A stretch of DNA of 64,000 nucleotides from Flavobacterium sp. N1736 (GTDB lineage Bacteria; Bacteroidota; Bacteroidia; Flavobacteriales; Flavobacteriaceae). The stretch lies in NCBI RefSeq assembly GCF_025947065.1, contig NZ_CP109994.1:806001-870000 (forward strand). Direction: 5' to 3'. Positions 27,184 to 36,602 of this stretch are shown piece by piece. Numbering within the stretch: the first letter of the stretch is position 1; the number at the start of each line of letters is the position of its first letter. The translations under genes were made by a program, and so were the position numbers. The notes under the pieces are model-generated. The model was not told the origin of the DNA. It saw only the letters and a program-made list of their open reading frames with translations, and did not search any database.

Positions 27184-27429
27184 ATGGGAGCTTTAGAATT
27201 AAGAGAGAGTGTTTTAGAATATATAAATGTTGCAGATGAACGCCTTTTAAAAGTTGTAAAGGCTGTAATTGAAAGTTATCAGGAAGAAGAAATAGTTGCT
27301 TTTTCAGTCGATGGAAAACCAATTACAAGAGCTGTTTATAAAGAGGAATTGGCAAAGGCAGAATTAGATATTAAAAACGGCAATGTGATTTCGCAGGAAG
27401 ATTTAGAAAGAGAATCTGAGAATTGGTAA
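27184..27429 (+). CDS. Antitoxin-like protein of a RelE/ParE pair
   Basis: An 81-residue acidic protein (ends ISQEDLERESENW) of the type placed before RelE/ParE toxins in Bacteroidota: a short helical N-terminus (LELRESVLEYINVADERLL) and a tail that would wrap the toxin. A TATCTTTG element at 27154-27161 is a probable -7 box. It overlaps the toxin start by one base (TAATG). The toxin frame is broken, so the antitoxin now stands without an active partner in this sequence. Confidence 0.7.
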   Translation: MGALELRESVLEYINVADERLLKVVKAVIESYQEEEIVAFSVDGKPITRAVYKEELAKAELDIKNGNVISQEDLERESENW

Positions 27430-27717
27430 TGAGTGAAGCTAAAAAGATAATTTGGACAAGTTTAGCGAAAGATCAGTTAAAGTATTTTTAACTATTATAA
27501 AGAAAAATCAATTCAGGGAGCGCACAATTTTAAAAACGATATTTTAGAAGTTACTGCCAAAATACAATTTAATGAACAGTATCAAAAAGATGAAATTGAA
27601 TCGGAGTATAGAAGAATTATTGTTAGAAATTATAAAATTTTATATAGAGAAGAAGATCTGATTATTTATATTATTAAAATAATTTCTGTTAAACGAGATT
27701 CTAGGACACAATTATAA
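27429..27717 (+). pseudogene. RelE/ParE-family toxin, frameshifted
   Basis: The frame from ATG 27429 reads MSEAKKIIWTSLAKDQLKYF and meets TAA at 27489-27491. From 27490 the next frame continues with NYYKEKSIQGAHNF and runs to TAA at 27715-27717, ending ISVKRDSRTQL. The two parts together have the length (about 95 residues) and pattern of ParE/RelE toxins, including YRRIIVRNYKILYR and IIYIIKI. Restoring two bases inside the ATTTTTAACTA run would give one full frame. Either the toxin is truly inactivated or this is a sequencing error in a T-run. Confidence 0.75.
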
Positions 27718-27718
27718 A

Positions 27719-27742
27719 AGGAGCCAATTAGGCTCTTTTTTC
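27719..27742 (+). terminator. Terminator after the toxin remnant
   Basis: AAGGAGCC and GGCTCTTTTT pair across an AATTA loop with a following T-run. Confidence 0.75.
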
Positions 27743-27765
27743 ATTTTAATCTCAAAACAGATTTA

Positions 27766-27795
27766 TTGTCATTCCTCTAAAAATTACTATTTTTG
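27766..27795 (+). promoter_or_regulatory. Promoter of aguB
   Basis: TTG (27766-27768), a 19-base spacer and TATTTTTG (27788-27795) fit the Bacteroidota pattern, 18 bases before the ATG. Confidence 0.6.
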
Positions 27796-27813
27796 CACTC
27801 TAAATTTTAAGTC

Positions 27814-28701
27814 ATGCCGAAAAGAAAATATAAAATAGCAGTCGTTCAGTTAAACCTTAACGATGTAGCCGAAAATAATCTTAAAAAATGTATCAGCTGG
27901 GTAAGAGACGCTGCCAATAAAGGAGCAGAGGTAATCTTGCTGCCTGAATTATATAGCAGCCATTATTTTTGCCAAAGTGAAGATGTAGATAATTTTGCAT
28001 TGGCAGAACCACTTTACAGTACTTCATTTATTGCTTTTAGTGAATTGGCAAAAGAATTAGGAGTTGTAATTATTGTTCCTTTCTTCGAAAAAAGAATGGC
28101 AGGAATTTATCATAACAGCGCCTACATTATCGATACAGATGGAACAGAAGCCGGATTGTATCGTAAAATGCATATTCCGGACGATCCGCACTTCTACGAA
28201 AAATTCTATTTTACTCCTGGTGATTTAGGTTTTAAGGCGATCGAAACTAAAAAAGGAAAAATTGGTACACTTATTTGTTGGGATCAATGGTATCCGGAAG
28301 CAGCTCGTATTACAGCCTTAAAAGGTGCCGAAGTTTTATTTTATCCAACAGCAATTGGATGGCATCCAAAAGAAAAAGAACAATACGGAGAAAATCAATA
28401 TGGCGCGTGGATGAATGTTATGAAAGGTCACGCGGTTGCAAATGGAGTTTTCGTAGCTGCTGCAAACCGAATTGGTTTAGAACAATATATTGAAGGAACT
28501 GATGGAATTCAGTTTTGGGGAGCTTCATTTATAGCAGGTCCGCAAGGTGAAATTTTAGCTCAGGCATCTCACGATAAAGAAGAAATTCTAATTGCCGAAG
28601 TAGATTTGGATTTACAAGAAAATGTACGTCAGAACTGGCCATTTTTCAGAGACAGAAGAATCGATGCATTTGGAGATATTACAAAAAGAGCAATTGACTA
28701 A
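27814..28701 (+). CDS. aguB: N-carbamoylputrescine amidohydrolase
   Basis: A 295-residue nitrilase-superfamily enzyme that hydrolyses N-carbamoylputrescine to putrescine, ammonia and carbon dioxide. The Glu-Lys-Cys triad is visible: Glu45 (LLPELYSS), Lys118 (YRKMHIPDDP) and Cys155 (LICWDQWYPEA). The DPHFYEKFYFTPGD segment is typical of AguB among the nitrilases. The next step upstream, agmatine deiminase, is encoded at 31976 on the same strand, separated by two minus-strand genes. Ends in a bidirectional hairpin terminator. Confidence 0.94.
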   Translation: MPKRKYKIAVVQLNLNDVAENNLKKCISWVRDAANKGAEVILLPELYSSHYFCQSEDVDNFALAEPLYSTSFIAFSELAKELGVVIIVPFFEKRMAGIYHNSAYIIDTDGTEAGLYRKMHIPDDPHFYEKFYFTPGDLGFKAIETKKGKIGTLICWDQWYPEAARITALKGAEVLFYPTAIGWHPKEKEQYGENQYGAWMNVMKGHAVANGVFVAAANRIGLEQYIEGTDGIQFWGASFIAGPQGEILAQASHDKEEILIAEVDLDLQENVRQNWPFFRDRRIDAFGDITKRAID

Positions 28702-28724
28702 TTTTAGTAGATTTATATAAAACA

Positions 28725-28762
28725 AAAAGGCTGTTTCAAATATTTGAAACAGCCTTTTTTAT
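28725..28762. terminator. Bidirectional terminator between aguB and the OmpA-family gene
   Basis: AAAAAGGCTGTTTCAAAT pairs with ATTTGAAACAGCCTTTTTT. Confidence 0.92.
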
Positions 28763-28776
28763 ATTGTGATCAATAT

Positions 28777-30042
28777 TTATTTCACTTTAAAAGTAACTCT
28801 TCTCACGATTTGACGGGCTTCTTTAGAATTCTTATTCACAGAAGTATCTTCACCGTTAGCAATTACATTCAATCTTGAAGCATCAATTCCGGCATTTATA
28901 GCAACAGATTTTACAGCTTCAGCTCTTTTTCTTGATAATTCAGTGTTATAGTTTGAAGTTCCAATTTCATCAGAATATCCAATAATATCTGCAGATTTAC
29001 CCGGATTGTTTTTCAAATATTTCACTAAGAAATCAACACCTGATAAAGAAGCATTTGTTGGTTTTGATGAATTGAAATCAAAGTAAACATTTACATATCC
29101 ACCATTAATTAATTCTTCAACAGTACTGTTTGTAGCAGTTTGGCTGCCTTTTTGAACATAAGTTTTCTCTAAATAGCTTTCTAATTCATCAGGAACACCA
29201 TTTTGATTATTATCAATAGATTGTCCTTTTGTATTAACAGCAACACCAGAAACAGTATTTGGTTCTAAATCATACAAATCGGCAACACCATCTTTATCAG
29301 TATCAATAAGATTAGTTTCGATAGTTGTAACTCTGTCTTCTAATTTATTTAATCTTTCATTTTCTTCAGAATACCAGTCAGCATGTTTTGTATTTTTACC
29401 TAAGTAAAAAGTCAAACCAACAGAAGCATTTAATAAAACACCATCTAATGAGCCAGTAGTTGTTGTTGCCTGACCATCAAAGTTGTGGTTTTGTCTTCCG
29501 TTAACAATACCGGTAAGATCTCCGGTTAAAGCAATTCTGTTGCTTAATCTAACTTGTCCTGTTAAACCCGCGATTCCGTGTGCCATGTAATCTTTTCCAT
29601 CAAAACCTTCATCAGAACTTAATTGAGAAACACCAAATCCACCATGTGCTAATAAACCAAAAGTATTTGTCCAGGTTTCAAAGTTTAAAGCTCTTCCAAG
29701 ATTAATAACCCCTTGTAAACTTGCTCTGTAATATTTACTGTCGAACTCCGGAGTATCATTTCGTTCCTGAAATTGATCGTATCCAACATCCAGTTTCAAA
29801 CCAAATTTAGGATTAAACATATATCTTACACCTAAATCTGCGTGAAAAGGACTAACTGATTCAGTAGAATACCCAGGAGTAATTGCTCTAAGTGGTTTGT
29901 TAACACCACCATTTAGTTCGATAGACCATTTATTATAATCAGGTTTGTCAACAGAAGGTTGAGTAGATGTGGTTGCCATATTTTGTGCATTTGCAGCAAA
30001 TGCAAGTAACAAAAGTGATACGGACGCTAATTTCTTTTTCAT
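28777..30042 (-). CDS. OmpA-family outer-membrane protein
   Basis: A 421-residue protein with signal peptide MKKKLASVSLLLLAF (cleavage after ANAQ). An N-terminal beta-barrel of about 210 residues is followed by a short coiled coil (ENERLNKLEDRVTTIETN), a calcium-binding thrombospondin-3-type segment (DTDKDGVADLYD, DNNQNGVPDEL) and a C-terminal OmpA peptidoglycan-binding domain (YFDFNSSKPTN to RRVTFKVK). It would anchor the outer membrane to the cell wall. It is a single gene between the two agmatine enzymes and is probably highly expressed, as this class usually is in Flavobacterium. Confidence 0.92.
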   Translation of the reverse strand: MKKKLASVSLLLLAFAANAQNMATTSTQPSVDKPDYNKWSIELNGGVNKPLRAITPGYSTESVSPFHADLGVRYMFNPKFGLKLDVGYDQFQERNDTPEFDSKYYRASLQGVINLGRALNFETWTNTFGLLAHGGFGVSQLSSDEGFDGKDYMAHGIAGLTGQVRLSNRIALTGDLTGIVNGRQNHNFDGQATTTTGSLDGVLLNASVGLTFYLGKNTKHADWYSEENERLNKLEDRVTTIETNLIDTDKDGVADLYDLEPNTVSGVAVNTKGQSIDNNQNGVPDELESYLEKTYVQKGSQTATNSTVEELINGGYVNVYFDFNSSKPTNASLSGVDFLVKYLKNNPGKSADIIGYSDEIGTSNYNTELSRKRAEAVKSVAINAGIDASRLNVIANGEDTSVNKNSKEARQIVRRVTFKVK

Positions 30043-30212
30043 GATATCTTATTATTTAAATTTGATTTTGTAAGTTTTTAAACTTAGAACAAACTTAAAA
30101 CTAATGATATCCAATCGGGTTCCATAGATTAACTGTAGATATTATATAATTTCCATCTTTTGGCTGATTTTTATGAGAATAAGTTAAAAAAATCTAAAAT
30201 TGTAAGAAAAAC

Positions 30213-30247
30213 AAAAAAAGGGACAATATTACTTGTCCCTTTTTTGA
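30213..30247 (-). terminator. Terminator after the choice-of-anchor lipoprotein gene
   Basis: AAAAAAAGGGACAA and TTGTCCCTTTTTT pair across a six-base loop just past the stop at 30265. Confidence 0.88.
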
Positions 30248-30264
30248 TATTTTGAAAATGAAAA

Positions 30265-31788
30265 TTACTTCAAATCCGGTTGGTAAATTTTAATACTTCC
30301 ATCACCTTCGCTGCTTACAACAAGTAAGCTTCTTTTCGTTGGACTTTTTGAAGCAGGAATAAATAAAACTCCTTCCGGCGCATCACCTGTTTTTACAGTT
30401 TGTAAATATTGAGGTGCAGCAGGATTTGTTACATCATAAGTCATAAAAGCATCAGATCTTTCTAAACCAACAAACAATATATTTTGATTTCCCATTTTAA
30501 CAACAACAACAGCTTCTGGCTCAGAACCTTTGTCATCGCTGCGTTTGTCATCATAAGTTCCCAATTCATTGGTTTTCTTGTCAGCATCATTTTTACTGTC
30601 ATAAACAATTTTTCCAGTGTTTCCATTCCATATTGTAAAAGAACGAGCTCCAAAAGAAACCATTTCATCTAAATCTCCGTCTCCGTCAGTATCACCCATA
30701 TCATTAACAAGATTTAATCTTCCTAAATTTGTTTCTAATTTTAAAGTTGCAGCATCAGGAAAAACAGTAGCGTCCAGCTTCATATCTTTCATTCTTGTAA
30801 AATCAGTATAAGCGGTATATTCTCTCGTGTCACCTTCATTTGCAGTAACAAAATAAGGAACATTATTTGCAGAAAAATGACTAATCGCATCCGGCATAAA
30901 CATACCTTTTACTTTCCACGGATTAAAAGCAACTTTATCATCCTTATCGCTTACGTCAATTGCATTATCAGCAGTATTATAATCTTTAAAACCTAAAGGA
31001 TAAATAGCCGTAATCGTTTTTGACGTTAAATCTACTTTTGCAACACCGTTATTTTCCTGCAAAGTAACCCAAGCCGTTTTAGAATCGTCAGAAATAGTTA
31101 CATATTCCGGCTCAATATCCTGAGCAAAACTTTTTGCAAATTTCGAAACTCTGAAACCATCTTTTTGCAAAGTCGTTGCCTGATTGCTAAAAGAAGCAAA
31201 ATCTAAAGTTGTAACCGTATAGTTATTAGCTACATCTATAATAGAAATTGTTCCGTTTGGATCTTGCAAATAATCAGTACTTGGCTCCCCTTCATTAGCC
31301 GTCATGATATATTTTCCGTCAGGCGAAAAAGTAATCATATCAGGCAAAGCGCCTACAGTAACTTGTTTAATTAAGCTATAATCAGAAGTATTAAAGACAA
31401 CAACCTTTCCGTTTCCTTGTTTGTTAACAGTTGATTCTAAAGCAACAGCCAATTTTCCGTCAAAAACAGAAACACTGTTTGAAGCACCTTCGTAAGGCGT
31501 TAAATCTATTTTACCAATTTTAGTTGGTTTTGTCGGATCAGAAATATCAATTACATCAATTTGATTTGTTCCGCTATTGTTTACAGTAAATAATCTTTTA
31601 GTTTTTTCATCATAAGCCGAAATTTCTGCCGCTGCTTCTCCGCCAATAGTTATAGAACCAATTTCTTTAAAAGTAGCAGGATTTTCATTTACAACAACTT
31701 CCGGTTCTTCGTTGTTAGTATTATCGTCATTATTACAACTTGCAAAAATTGTCATTAATGCTAATAATGAAAGACTTAATTTTTTCAT
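30265..31788 (-). CDS. Lipoprotein with choice-of-anchor I / beta-propeller domain
   Basis: A 507-residue protein with a lipoprotein signal (MKKLSLSLLALMTIFASC) and an Asn/Asp-rich linker. The rest is a series of seven-bladed-propeller-like repeats such as KQVTVGALPDMITFSPDGKY and PEYVTISDDSKTAWVTLQ, which match the choice-of-anchor I family as I recall it. Aspartate-rich TDGDGDLDE near residue 370 may bind calcium. The function is unknown; surface location is likely. A TACTTTTG element on the minus strand at 31819-31812 may be its -7 box. Confidence 0.85.
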   Translation of the reverse strand: MKKLSLSLLALMTIFASCNNDDNTNNEEPEVVVNENPATFKEIGSITIGGEAAAEISAYDEKTKRLFTVNNSGTNQIDVIDISDPTKPTKIGKIDLTPYEGASNSVSVFDGKLAVALESTVNKQGNGKVVVFNTSDYSLIKQVTVGALPDMITFSPDGKYIMTANEGEPSTDYLQDPNGTISIIDVANNYTVTTLDFASFSNQATTLQKDGFRVSKFAKSFAQDIEPEYVTISDDSKTAWVTLQENNGVAKVDLTSKTITAIYPLGFKDYNTADNAIDVSDKDDKVAFNPWKVKGMFMPDAISHFSANNVPYFVTANEGDTREYTAYTDFTRMKDMKLDATVFPDAATLKLETNLGRLNLVNDMGDTDGDGDLDEMVSFGARSFTIWNGNTGKIVYDSKNDADKKTNELGTYDDKRSDDKGSEPEAVVVVKMGNQNILFVGLERSDAFMTYDVTNPAAPQYLQTVKTGDAPEGVLFIPASKSPTKRSLLVVSSEGDGSIKIYQPDLK

Positions 31789-31975
31789 ATTATTTTAGTT
31801 TTTAGTTTTGCCAAAAGTAATTAGCGATAATGGAGTGTATATTAAGGCTTCATTATTTAATCTTTAACTTAATTTTTAGAAGATATTTCTACAAATAAAG
31901 ATTTGAAGCCTTTTATAGTATTTTATAATCCTTGCGAATGTTTATCTTTGTACACTTTAATTTAGAAACTTTTTT

Positions 31976-33016
31976 ATGACCACAAATAATAGAAGATTTC
32001 CGGCAGAATGGGAGAAGCAACAAGGAATTGTATTGTGTTTTCCGCATAACGGAAACGATTGGCCGGGAAAATACGAAGCAATTCAATGGGCTTTTGTAGA
32101 ATTTATTAAAAAAGTAGCCACTTTTGAAACTGTTTTTTTGGTCGTAGCCGATGAAAAACTAAAAGAAAAAGTAGCAGGAATGCTTGAAAGTGCTCGTGTA
32201 AATAGTGCAAATATCTCTTATATCATTCATAAAACAAACAGAAGCTGGATGCGCGATTCAGGACCAATTATTGTAAAAAATGGTTCAAAAAGAGAAGCAT
32301 TAAACTTTAATTTTAATGGATGGGCAAAATATAAAAACTATCAATTAGACAAATTTGTACCTTCAAAAGTAGCTGATTTTATTGATGTTCCGCTTACGCA
32401 GGTAATGTATAAAGGAAAACCGGTAATTGTAGAAGGCGGTGCAATTGATGTAAACGGAAAAGGAACATTATTAACATCTGAAGAATGTTTGATGCATCCA
32501 ACAATTCAGGTTAGAAATTCAGGTTTTACAAAAGAAGATTACGAAGCTGTTTTTAAAGAATATCTTGGAGTTACCAATGTAATTTGGCTTGGAGACGGAA
32601 TTGAAGGTGATGATACTCACGGACATATCGACGATTTATGCCGATTTATAAATGAAGATACAATCGTAACAATTGTAGAAACAGACAAAAATGATTCAAA
32701 TTACAAACCATTGCAGGATAATTTGAAACGTTTACAAAACGCAAAATTAGAAGACGGAAAATCGCCAACAATTGTAGCGTTGCCAATGCCAAAACGTGTA
32801 GATTTTGAAGATTTAAGATTGCCGGCAAGTTATGCTAATTTCTTAATTCTTAATAATTGTGTTTTGGTACCAACATTCAATGACAGCAACGATCGAGTAG
32901 CATTAAATATACTTTCAGAATGTTTCCCGGACAGAGAAGTAATCGGAATAAGCTGTATCGATTTCATCTGGGGATTTGGAACATTACATTGTTTGAGTCA
33001 ACAGATTCCGGCTTAA
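31976..33016 (+). CDS. aguA: Agmatine deiminase
   Basis: A 346-residue enzyme of the guanidino-group-modifying superfamily converting agmatine to N-carbamoylputrescine. The family landmarks are WMRDSGPIIV (about residue 88), GDDTHGHIDDLCRF (about 207) and the nucleophile Cys339 in TLHCLSQQIPA at the C-terminus. With aguB (27814) it completes agmatine-to-putrescine; arginine decarboxylase is not in the window. A TATCTTTG element at 31943-31950 is a likely -7 box, although no good TTG sits at the right distance. Confidence 0.96.
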   Translation: MTTNNRRFPAEWEKQQGIVLCFPHNGNDWPGKYEAIQWAFVEFIKKVATFETVFLVVADEKLKEKVAGMLESARVNSANISYIIHKTNRSWMRDSGPIIVKNGSKREALNFNFNGWAKYKNYQLDKFVPSKVADFIDVPLTQVMYKGKPVIVEGGAIDVNGKGTLLTSEECLMHPTIQVRNSGFTKEDYEAVFKEYLGVTNVIWLGDGIEGDDTHGHIDDLCRFINEDTIVTIVETDKNDSNYKPLQDNLKRLQNAKLEDGKSPTIVALPMPKRVDFEDLRLPASYANFLILNNCVLVPTFNDSNDRVALNILSECFPDREVIGISCIDFIWGFGTLHCLSQQIPA

Positions 33017-33024
33017 TCGACTAT

Positions 33025-33127
33025 TTGTCATTTCGACGGAGGAGAAATCGCACTAGAAATTCCGCAAAGTATGTCGCCAATCTTTGTAGAGTTACGTGTG
33101 CGATTTCTCCTTACGTCGAAATGACAA
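33025..33127. repeat. TTGTCATT-ended inverted repeat, copy 1
   Basis: Arms TTGTCATTTCGACG plus GAGGAGAAATCGCAC pair with GTGCGATTTCTCC plus ACGTCGAAATGACAA. The central part CAATCTTTGT resembles the 60037 copy. Relatives are at 45449, 50924 and 60037. Confidence 0.9.
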
Positions 33128-33130
33128 TAA

Positions 33131-33171
33131 AAAAAAGCTTGTTAGTACGAAACTAACAAGCTTTTTTTATT
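33131..33171. terminator. Bidirectional terminator between aguA and fahA
   Basis: AAAAAGCTTGTTAGT pairs with ACTAACAAGCTTTTTTT. Confidence 0.92.
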
Positions 33172-33206
33172 TATATAGATTAACAATTAACCTATTTTTT
33201 TTCTCT

Positions 33207-34490
33207 TCACGGTCTGATAAAAGGAGGTAATAATTGGCTGGCAACTTCACCAAAACCAATACGTACTTCATTGCTTTCGCAGAAACCTCTTATAATTACA
33301 GTATCATTATCTTCAATAAATTTACGTTCACTTCCGTCTTTTAATTTTAAAGGATTTTGTCCGCCCCAGGTTAATTCTAACATAGAACCAAAACTATCCG
33401 GAGTTGGACCGGAAATAGTTCCTGAACCCATCATATCGCCAGAATTTATGCGACATCCGTTTGAAGTATGGTGCGCTAATTGCTGCGCCATTGACCAGTA
33501 TAAATATTTGAAATTCGATTTAGAAACAATAGTTTCTTCTTGATTTTCAGGTTGTATCGAAACTTCTAAATGAATATCAAACGCTTTTTTACCTTTAGTC
33601 TGTAAATACGGAAGCGGTGACGGATCTTGTTTAGGACCTTTAGTTCTAAAAGGTTCCAAAGCATCCATAGTTACAATCCACGGTGAAATTGAAGTTGCAA
33701 AGTTTTTCGCTAAGAATGGTCCAAGAGGCACATATTCCCATTTTTGAATATCGCGTGCGCTCCAGTCATTCAATAAAACCATTCCGAAAATATAATCCTC
33801 AGCTTCGTAAGTTGGTATATTTTCTCCCATTATATTAACATCAGTTGTAATAAAGGCGGTCTCCAATTCAAAATCTACTAAACGGGACGGTCCAAATACA
33901 GGATATTTTTCTCCCGCCGGCAAAGTTTGTCCCATTGGTCTGTGAACCGGAATCCCTGACGGAACAATAGTAGAGCTTCTTCCGTGATATCCAACCGGAA
34001 TATGTAACCAGTTTGGTAATAAAGCATTTTCAGGATCGCGAAACATCTTTCCTACGTTAGTTGCATGCTCTTTGCTGGAGTAAAAATCAGTATAATCACC
34101 AATTAAAACAGGCAATTGCATCTCAACATCATCGATTTTAAAAATAACAATATCTCTGTCTTTTGTTGAATCTCTAAGTTTTGGGTTGGTTTCGTCGAAA
34201 ATCTCAGCGATACGATTTCGCACTAAACGCCATGTTTTTTTCCCATCAGAAATAAAATCATTAAGCGTGTCCTGCATGAACATATCATCGGTTAAATCTA
34301 TTCCTTCAAAATAGTTTAATTGTTGTAAAGCCCCTAAATCTATGGCGTAATCGCCAATTCGTGTTCCTACGGTAACGACATTTTCTTTAGTAAGAAAAAC
34401 ACCGAAAGGAATATTCTGAATAGGGAAGTCACTATTTTCTGGTACTTCTAACCATGATTTTCTTTTAGTATCGTTGGCGGTTATTGGCAT
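33207..34490 (-). CDS. fahA: Fumarylacetoacetase
   Basis: A 427-residue enzyme that cleaves fumarylacetoacetate in the last step of tyrosine breakdown. The N-terminal SH3-like domain (IPFGVFL at about residue 27) is followed by the metal and substrate motifs YTDFYSSKEHATNVG (about 132), LPNWLHIPVGYHGR (about 155) and ELETAFI. GDMMGSGTISGP near residue 360 is also characteristic. Length agrees with bacterial and mammalian enzymes. Single gene, divergent from glyA; no other tyrosine pathway gene is in the window. Confidence 0.96.
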   Translation of the reverse strand: MPITANDTKRKSWLEVPENSDFPIQNIPFGVFLTKENVVTVGTRIGDYAIDLGALQQLNYFEGIDLTDDMFMQDTLNDFISDGKKTWRLVRNRIAEIFDETNPKLRDSTKDRDIVIFKIDDVEMQLPVLIGDYTDFYSSKEHATNVGKMFRDPENALLPNWLHIPVGYHGRSSTIVPSGIPVHRPMGQTLPAGEKYPVFGPSRLVDFELETAFITTDVNIMGENIPTYEAEDYIFGMVLLNDWSARDIQKWEYVPLGPFLAKNFATSISPWIVTMDALEPFRTKGPKQDPSPLPYLQTKGKKAFDIHLEVSIQPENQEETIVSKSNFKYLYWSMAQQLAHHTSNGCRINSGDMMGSGTISGPTPDSFGSMLELTWGGQNPLKLKDGSERKFIEDNDTVIIRGFCESNEVRIGFGEVASQLLPPFIRP

Positions 34491-34598
34491 GTGAATGTTA
34501 ATTATTTGTTGAAAAATTACTTGTCAAATATATCATAATCTAACTGTATGACAAACGTTTTTTTGTATTTTTGCAGGAAATTAACGAAAAACGAAAAA

Positions 34599-35873
34599 AT
34601 GCAACGCGACGAACAAATTTTTGACCTTATACTAGAGGAACAAGACAGACAGATTCACGGATTAGAACTTATCGCATCTGAGAATTTTGTAAGTGATGAA
34701 GTAATGGAAGCAGCCGGTTCTGTTTTAACTAATAAATATGCTGAAGGATATCCAGGCAAAAGATACTACGGCGGTTGCGAAGTAGTTGACGTAATTGAGC
34801 AAATTGCAATAGACAGAGCCAAAGAATTATTTGGTGCTGAATATGCAAACGTACAGCCACACTCAGGTTCTCAGGCAAACACAGCAGTTTATCACGCTTG
34901 TTTAAATCCTGGTGATACTATTTTAGGTTTCGACTTATCTCACGGTGGGCATTTAACTCACGGTTCTCCGGTAAACTTTTCAGGTCGTTTATACCGTCCT
35001 GTTTTTTACGGTGTAGATGCAGAAACCGGTCGTTTAGATTATGATAAAATTCAGGAAATTGCAACAAAAGAGCAGCCAAAATTAATCATCGCAGGAGCTT
35101 CGGCTTATTCTCGTGATATGGATTTTGAGCGTTTCAGACAAATCGCTGACAGCGTAGGAGCAATCTTGTTTGCAGATATTTCTCACCCGGCAGGTTTAAT
35201 TGCAAAAGGATTAATGAATGATCCAATTCCACATTGTCATATCGTTTCTACAACAACACACAAAACGTTGCGTGGACCACGTGGAGGTTTGATTTTGATG
35301 GGGAAAGATTTCGAAAATCCACAAGGATTAAAAACTCCAAAAGGAGAAATCAGAATGATGTCATCTTTATTGGATCTTGCTGTTTTTCCGGGAAATCAAG
35401 GCGGACCTTTAATGCACATTATTGCTGCTAAAGCAGTAGCTTTTGGTGAAGCGCTTAAAGATGAGTTCTTTACTTATGCAATGCAATTACAAAAAAATGC
35501 AAATGCAATGGCAGATGCTTTTGTAAAAAGAGGATATAAAATTATTTCTGGAGGAACTGATAACCATATGATGCTTATTGACCTAAGAAACAAAAATATT
35601 TCTGGTAAAGAAGCAGAAAATGCATTAGTAAAAGCAGAAATTACAGTAAATAAAAACATGGTTCCGTTTGATGATAAATCACCATTTATCACCTCAGGAA
35701 TTCGTGTAGGAACAGCTGCAATCACAACTCGTGGTTTAGTTGAAGAAGATATGGAAACTATCGTAGCTTTAATCGATAAAGTACTTGCTGATCACACAAA
35801 TGAAGCAATTATCGAAGAAGTAGCAAACGAAGTGAACGAAATGATGAGCGAAAGACCTATTTTCGTATACTAA
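34599..35873 (+). CDS. glyA: Serine hydroxymethyltransferase
   Basis: A 424-residue PLP enzyme converting serine and tetrahydrofolate to glycine and methylene-tetrahydrofolate. The start at 34599 (MQRDEQIF) is preferred to upstream codons because the family begins there. The cofactor lysine is Lys222 in [23 protein letters not shown] at about residue 20 and [15 protein letters not shown] near 120 are conserved. A TATTTTTG element at 34566-34573 is a probable -7 box. Single gene ending before a repeat-filled gap. Confidence 0.97.
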   Translation: MQRDEQIFDLILEEQDRQIHGLELIASENFVSDEVMEAAGSVLTNKYAEGYPGKRYYGGCEVVDVIEQIAIDRAKELFGAEYANVQPHSGSQANTAVYHACLNPGDTILGFDLSHGGHLTHGSPVNFSGRLYRPVFYGVDAETGRLDYDKIQEIATKEQPKLIIAGASAYSRDMDFERFRQIADSVGAILFADISHPAGLIAKGLMNDPIPHCHIVSTTTHKTLRGPRGGLILMGKDFENPQGLKTPKGEIRMMSSLLDLAVFPGNQGGPLMHIIAAKAVAFGEALKDEFFTYAMQLQKNANAMADAFVKRGYKIISGGTDNHMMLIDLRNKNISGKEAENALVKAEITVNKNMVPFDDKSPFITSGIRVGTAAITTRGLVEEDMETIVALIDKVLADHTNEAIIEEVANEVNEMMSERPIFVY

Positions 35874-35884
35874 ATATTAGTCAT

Positions 35885-36003
35885 AAAGTCTTAAAGTCGA
35901 AGGTCGAAAGTCTTGGAATGGAATGTGAAATTCTATTTTAGTTTTGATCTTCGACTTTTTTTGACTTTACAACTTTCGACTTTACAACTTTAAGACTTAT
36001 AAG
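35885..36003. repeat. Inverted repeat of AAAGTCGAA / TTCGACTTT units
   Basis: CTTAAAGTCGAAGGTCGAAAG on the left is answered by CTTTCGACTTTACAACTTTA and AGACTTATAAG on the right, filling the glyA-miaE gap. Confidence 0.75.
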
Positions 36004-36004
36004 A

Positions 36005-36598
36005 ATGGGCGTACTAAGATTACAATTACCAACAGATCCAAGATGGGTAAATATTGTAGAAAAAAATATTGAAGAAATCCTGACAGATCACGCTTGGTGC
36101 GAGCAAAAAGCAGCAACAAACGCGATAACGATTATCACCAATAACTCAGAACATCAGGATTTGGTCAAAGATTTATTGGCTTTAGCCAAAGAAGAAATCG
36201 ACCATTTTGAGCAAGTTCACAATATCATTATCAAAAGAGGATTAAAATTAGGACGCGAACGCAAAGACGATTACGTAAACGAACTTTATCTTTATATGAA
36301 GAAAAGCGGCGACGGAAGCCGTGTTTCAGGTCTTGTCGAAAGATTATTATTCTCAGCCATGATCGAAGCCAGAAGCTGTGAACGTTTCAAAGTTTTATCA
36401 GAAAATATTCAGGACGAAGAATTGGCAGTTTTCTACAGAGAATTAATGGAAAGCGAAGCCGGACATTATGTTACTTTTATTACTTACGCCAGAAAATACG
36501 GAGTAGGAATCGACGTCGAAAAACGCTGGAGAGAATGGCTAGCCTACGAAGAATCGATAATCACAAACTACGGAAAAGGAGAGACGATTCACGGGTAG
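36005..36598 (+). CDS. miaE: tRNA-(ms2io6A37)-hydroxylase MiaE
   Basis: A 197-residue ferritin-like di-iron protein. The iron-ligand helices show EEIDHFEQVH (about residue 66), EARSCERF (about 117) and ESEAGHYVTF (about 147), which is the MiaE spacing. MiaE hydroxylates the methylthio-isopentenyl group on adenosine 37 of some tRNAs. It starts only seven bases after the preceding repeat. A single-gene unit. Confidence 0.93.
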   Translation: MGVLRLQLPTDPRWVNIVEKNIEEILTDHAWCEQKAATNAITIITNNSEHQDLVKDLLALAKEEIDHFEQVHNIIIKRGLKLGRERKDDYVNELYLYMKKSGDGSRVSGLVERLLFSAMIEARSCERFKVLSENIQDEELAVFYRELMESEAGHYVTFITYARKYGVGIDVEKRWREWLAYEESIITNYGKGETIHG

Positions 36599-36602
36599 TT
36601 TT

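Noticed and set aside
33025..33127. A possible CRISPR-like or attachment site because of repeated ends
   Set aside because: Only one unit with inverted, not direct, repeats; no spacers or Cas genes; matches the dispersed TTGTCATT family instead.
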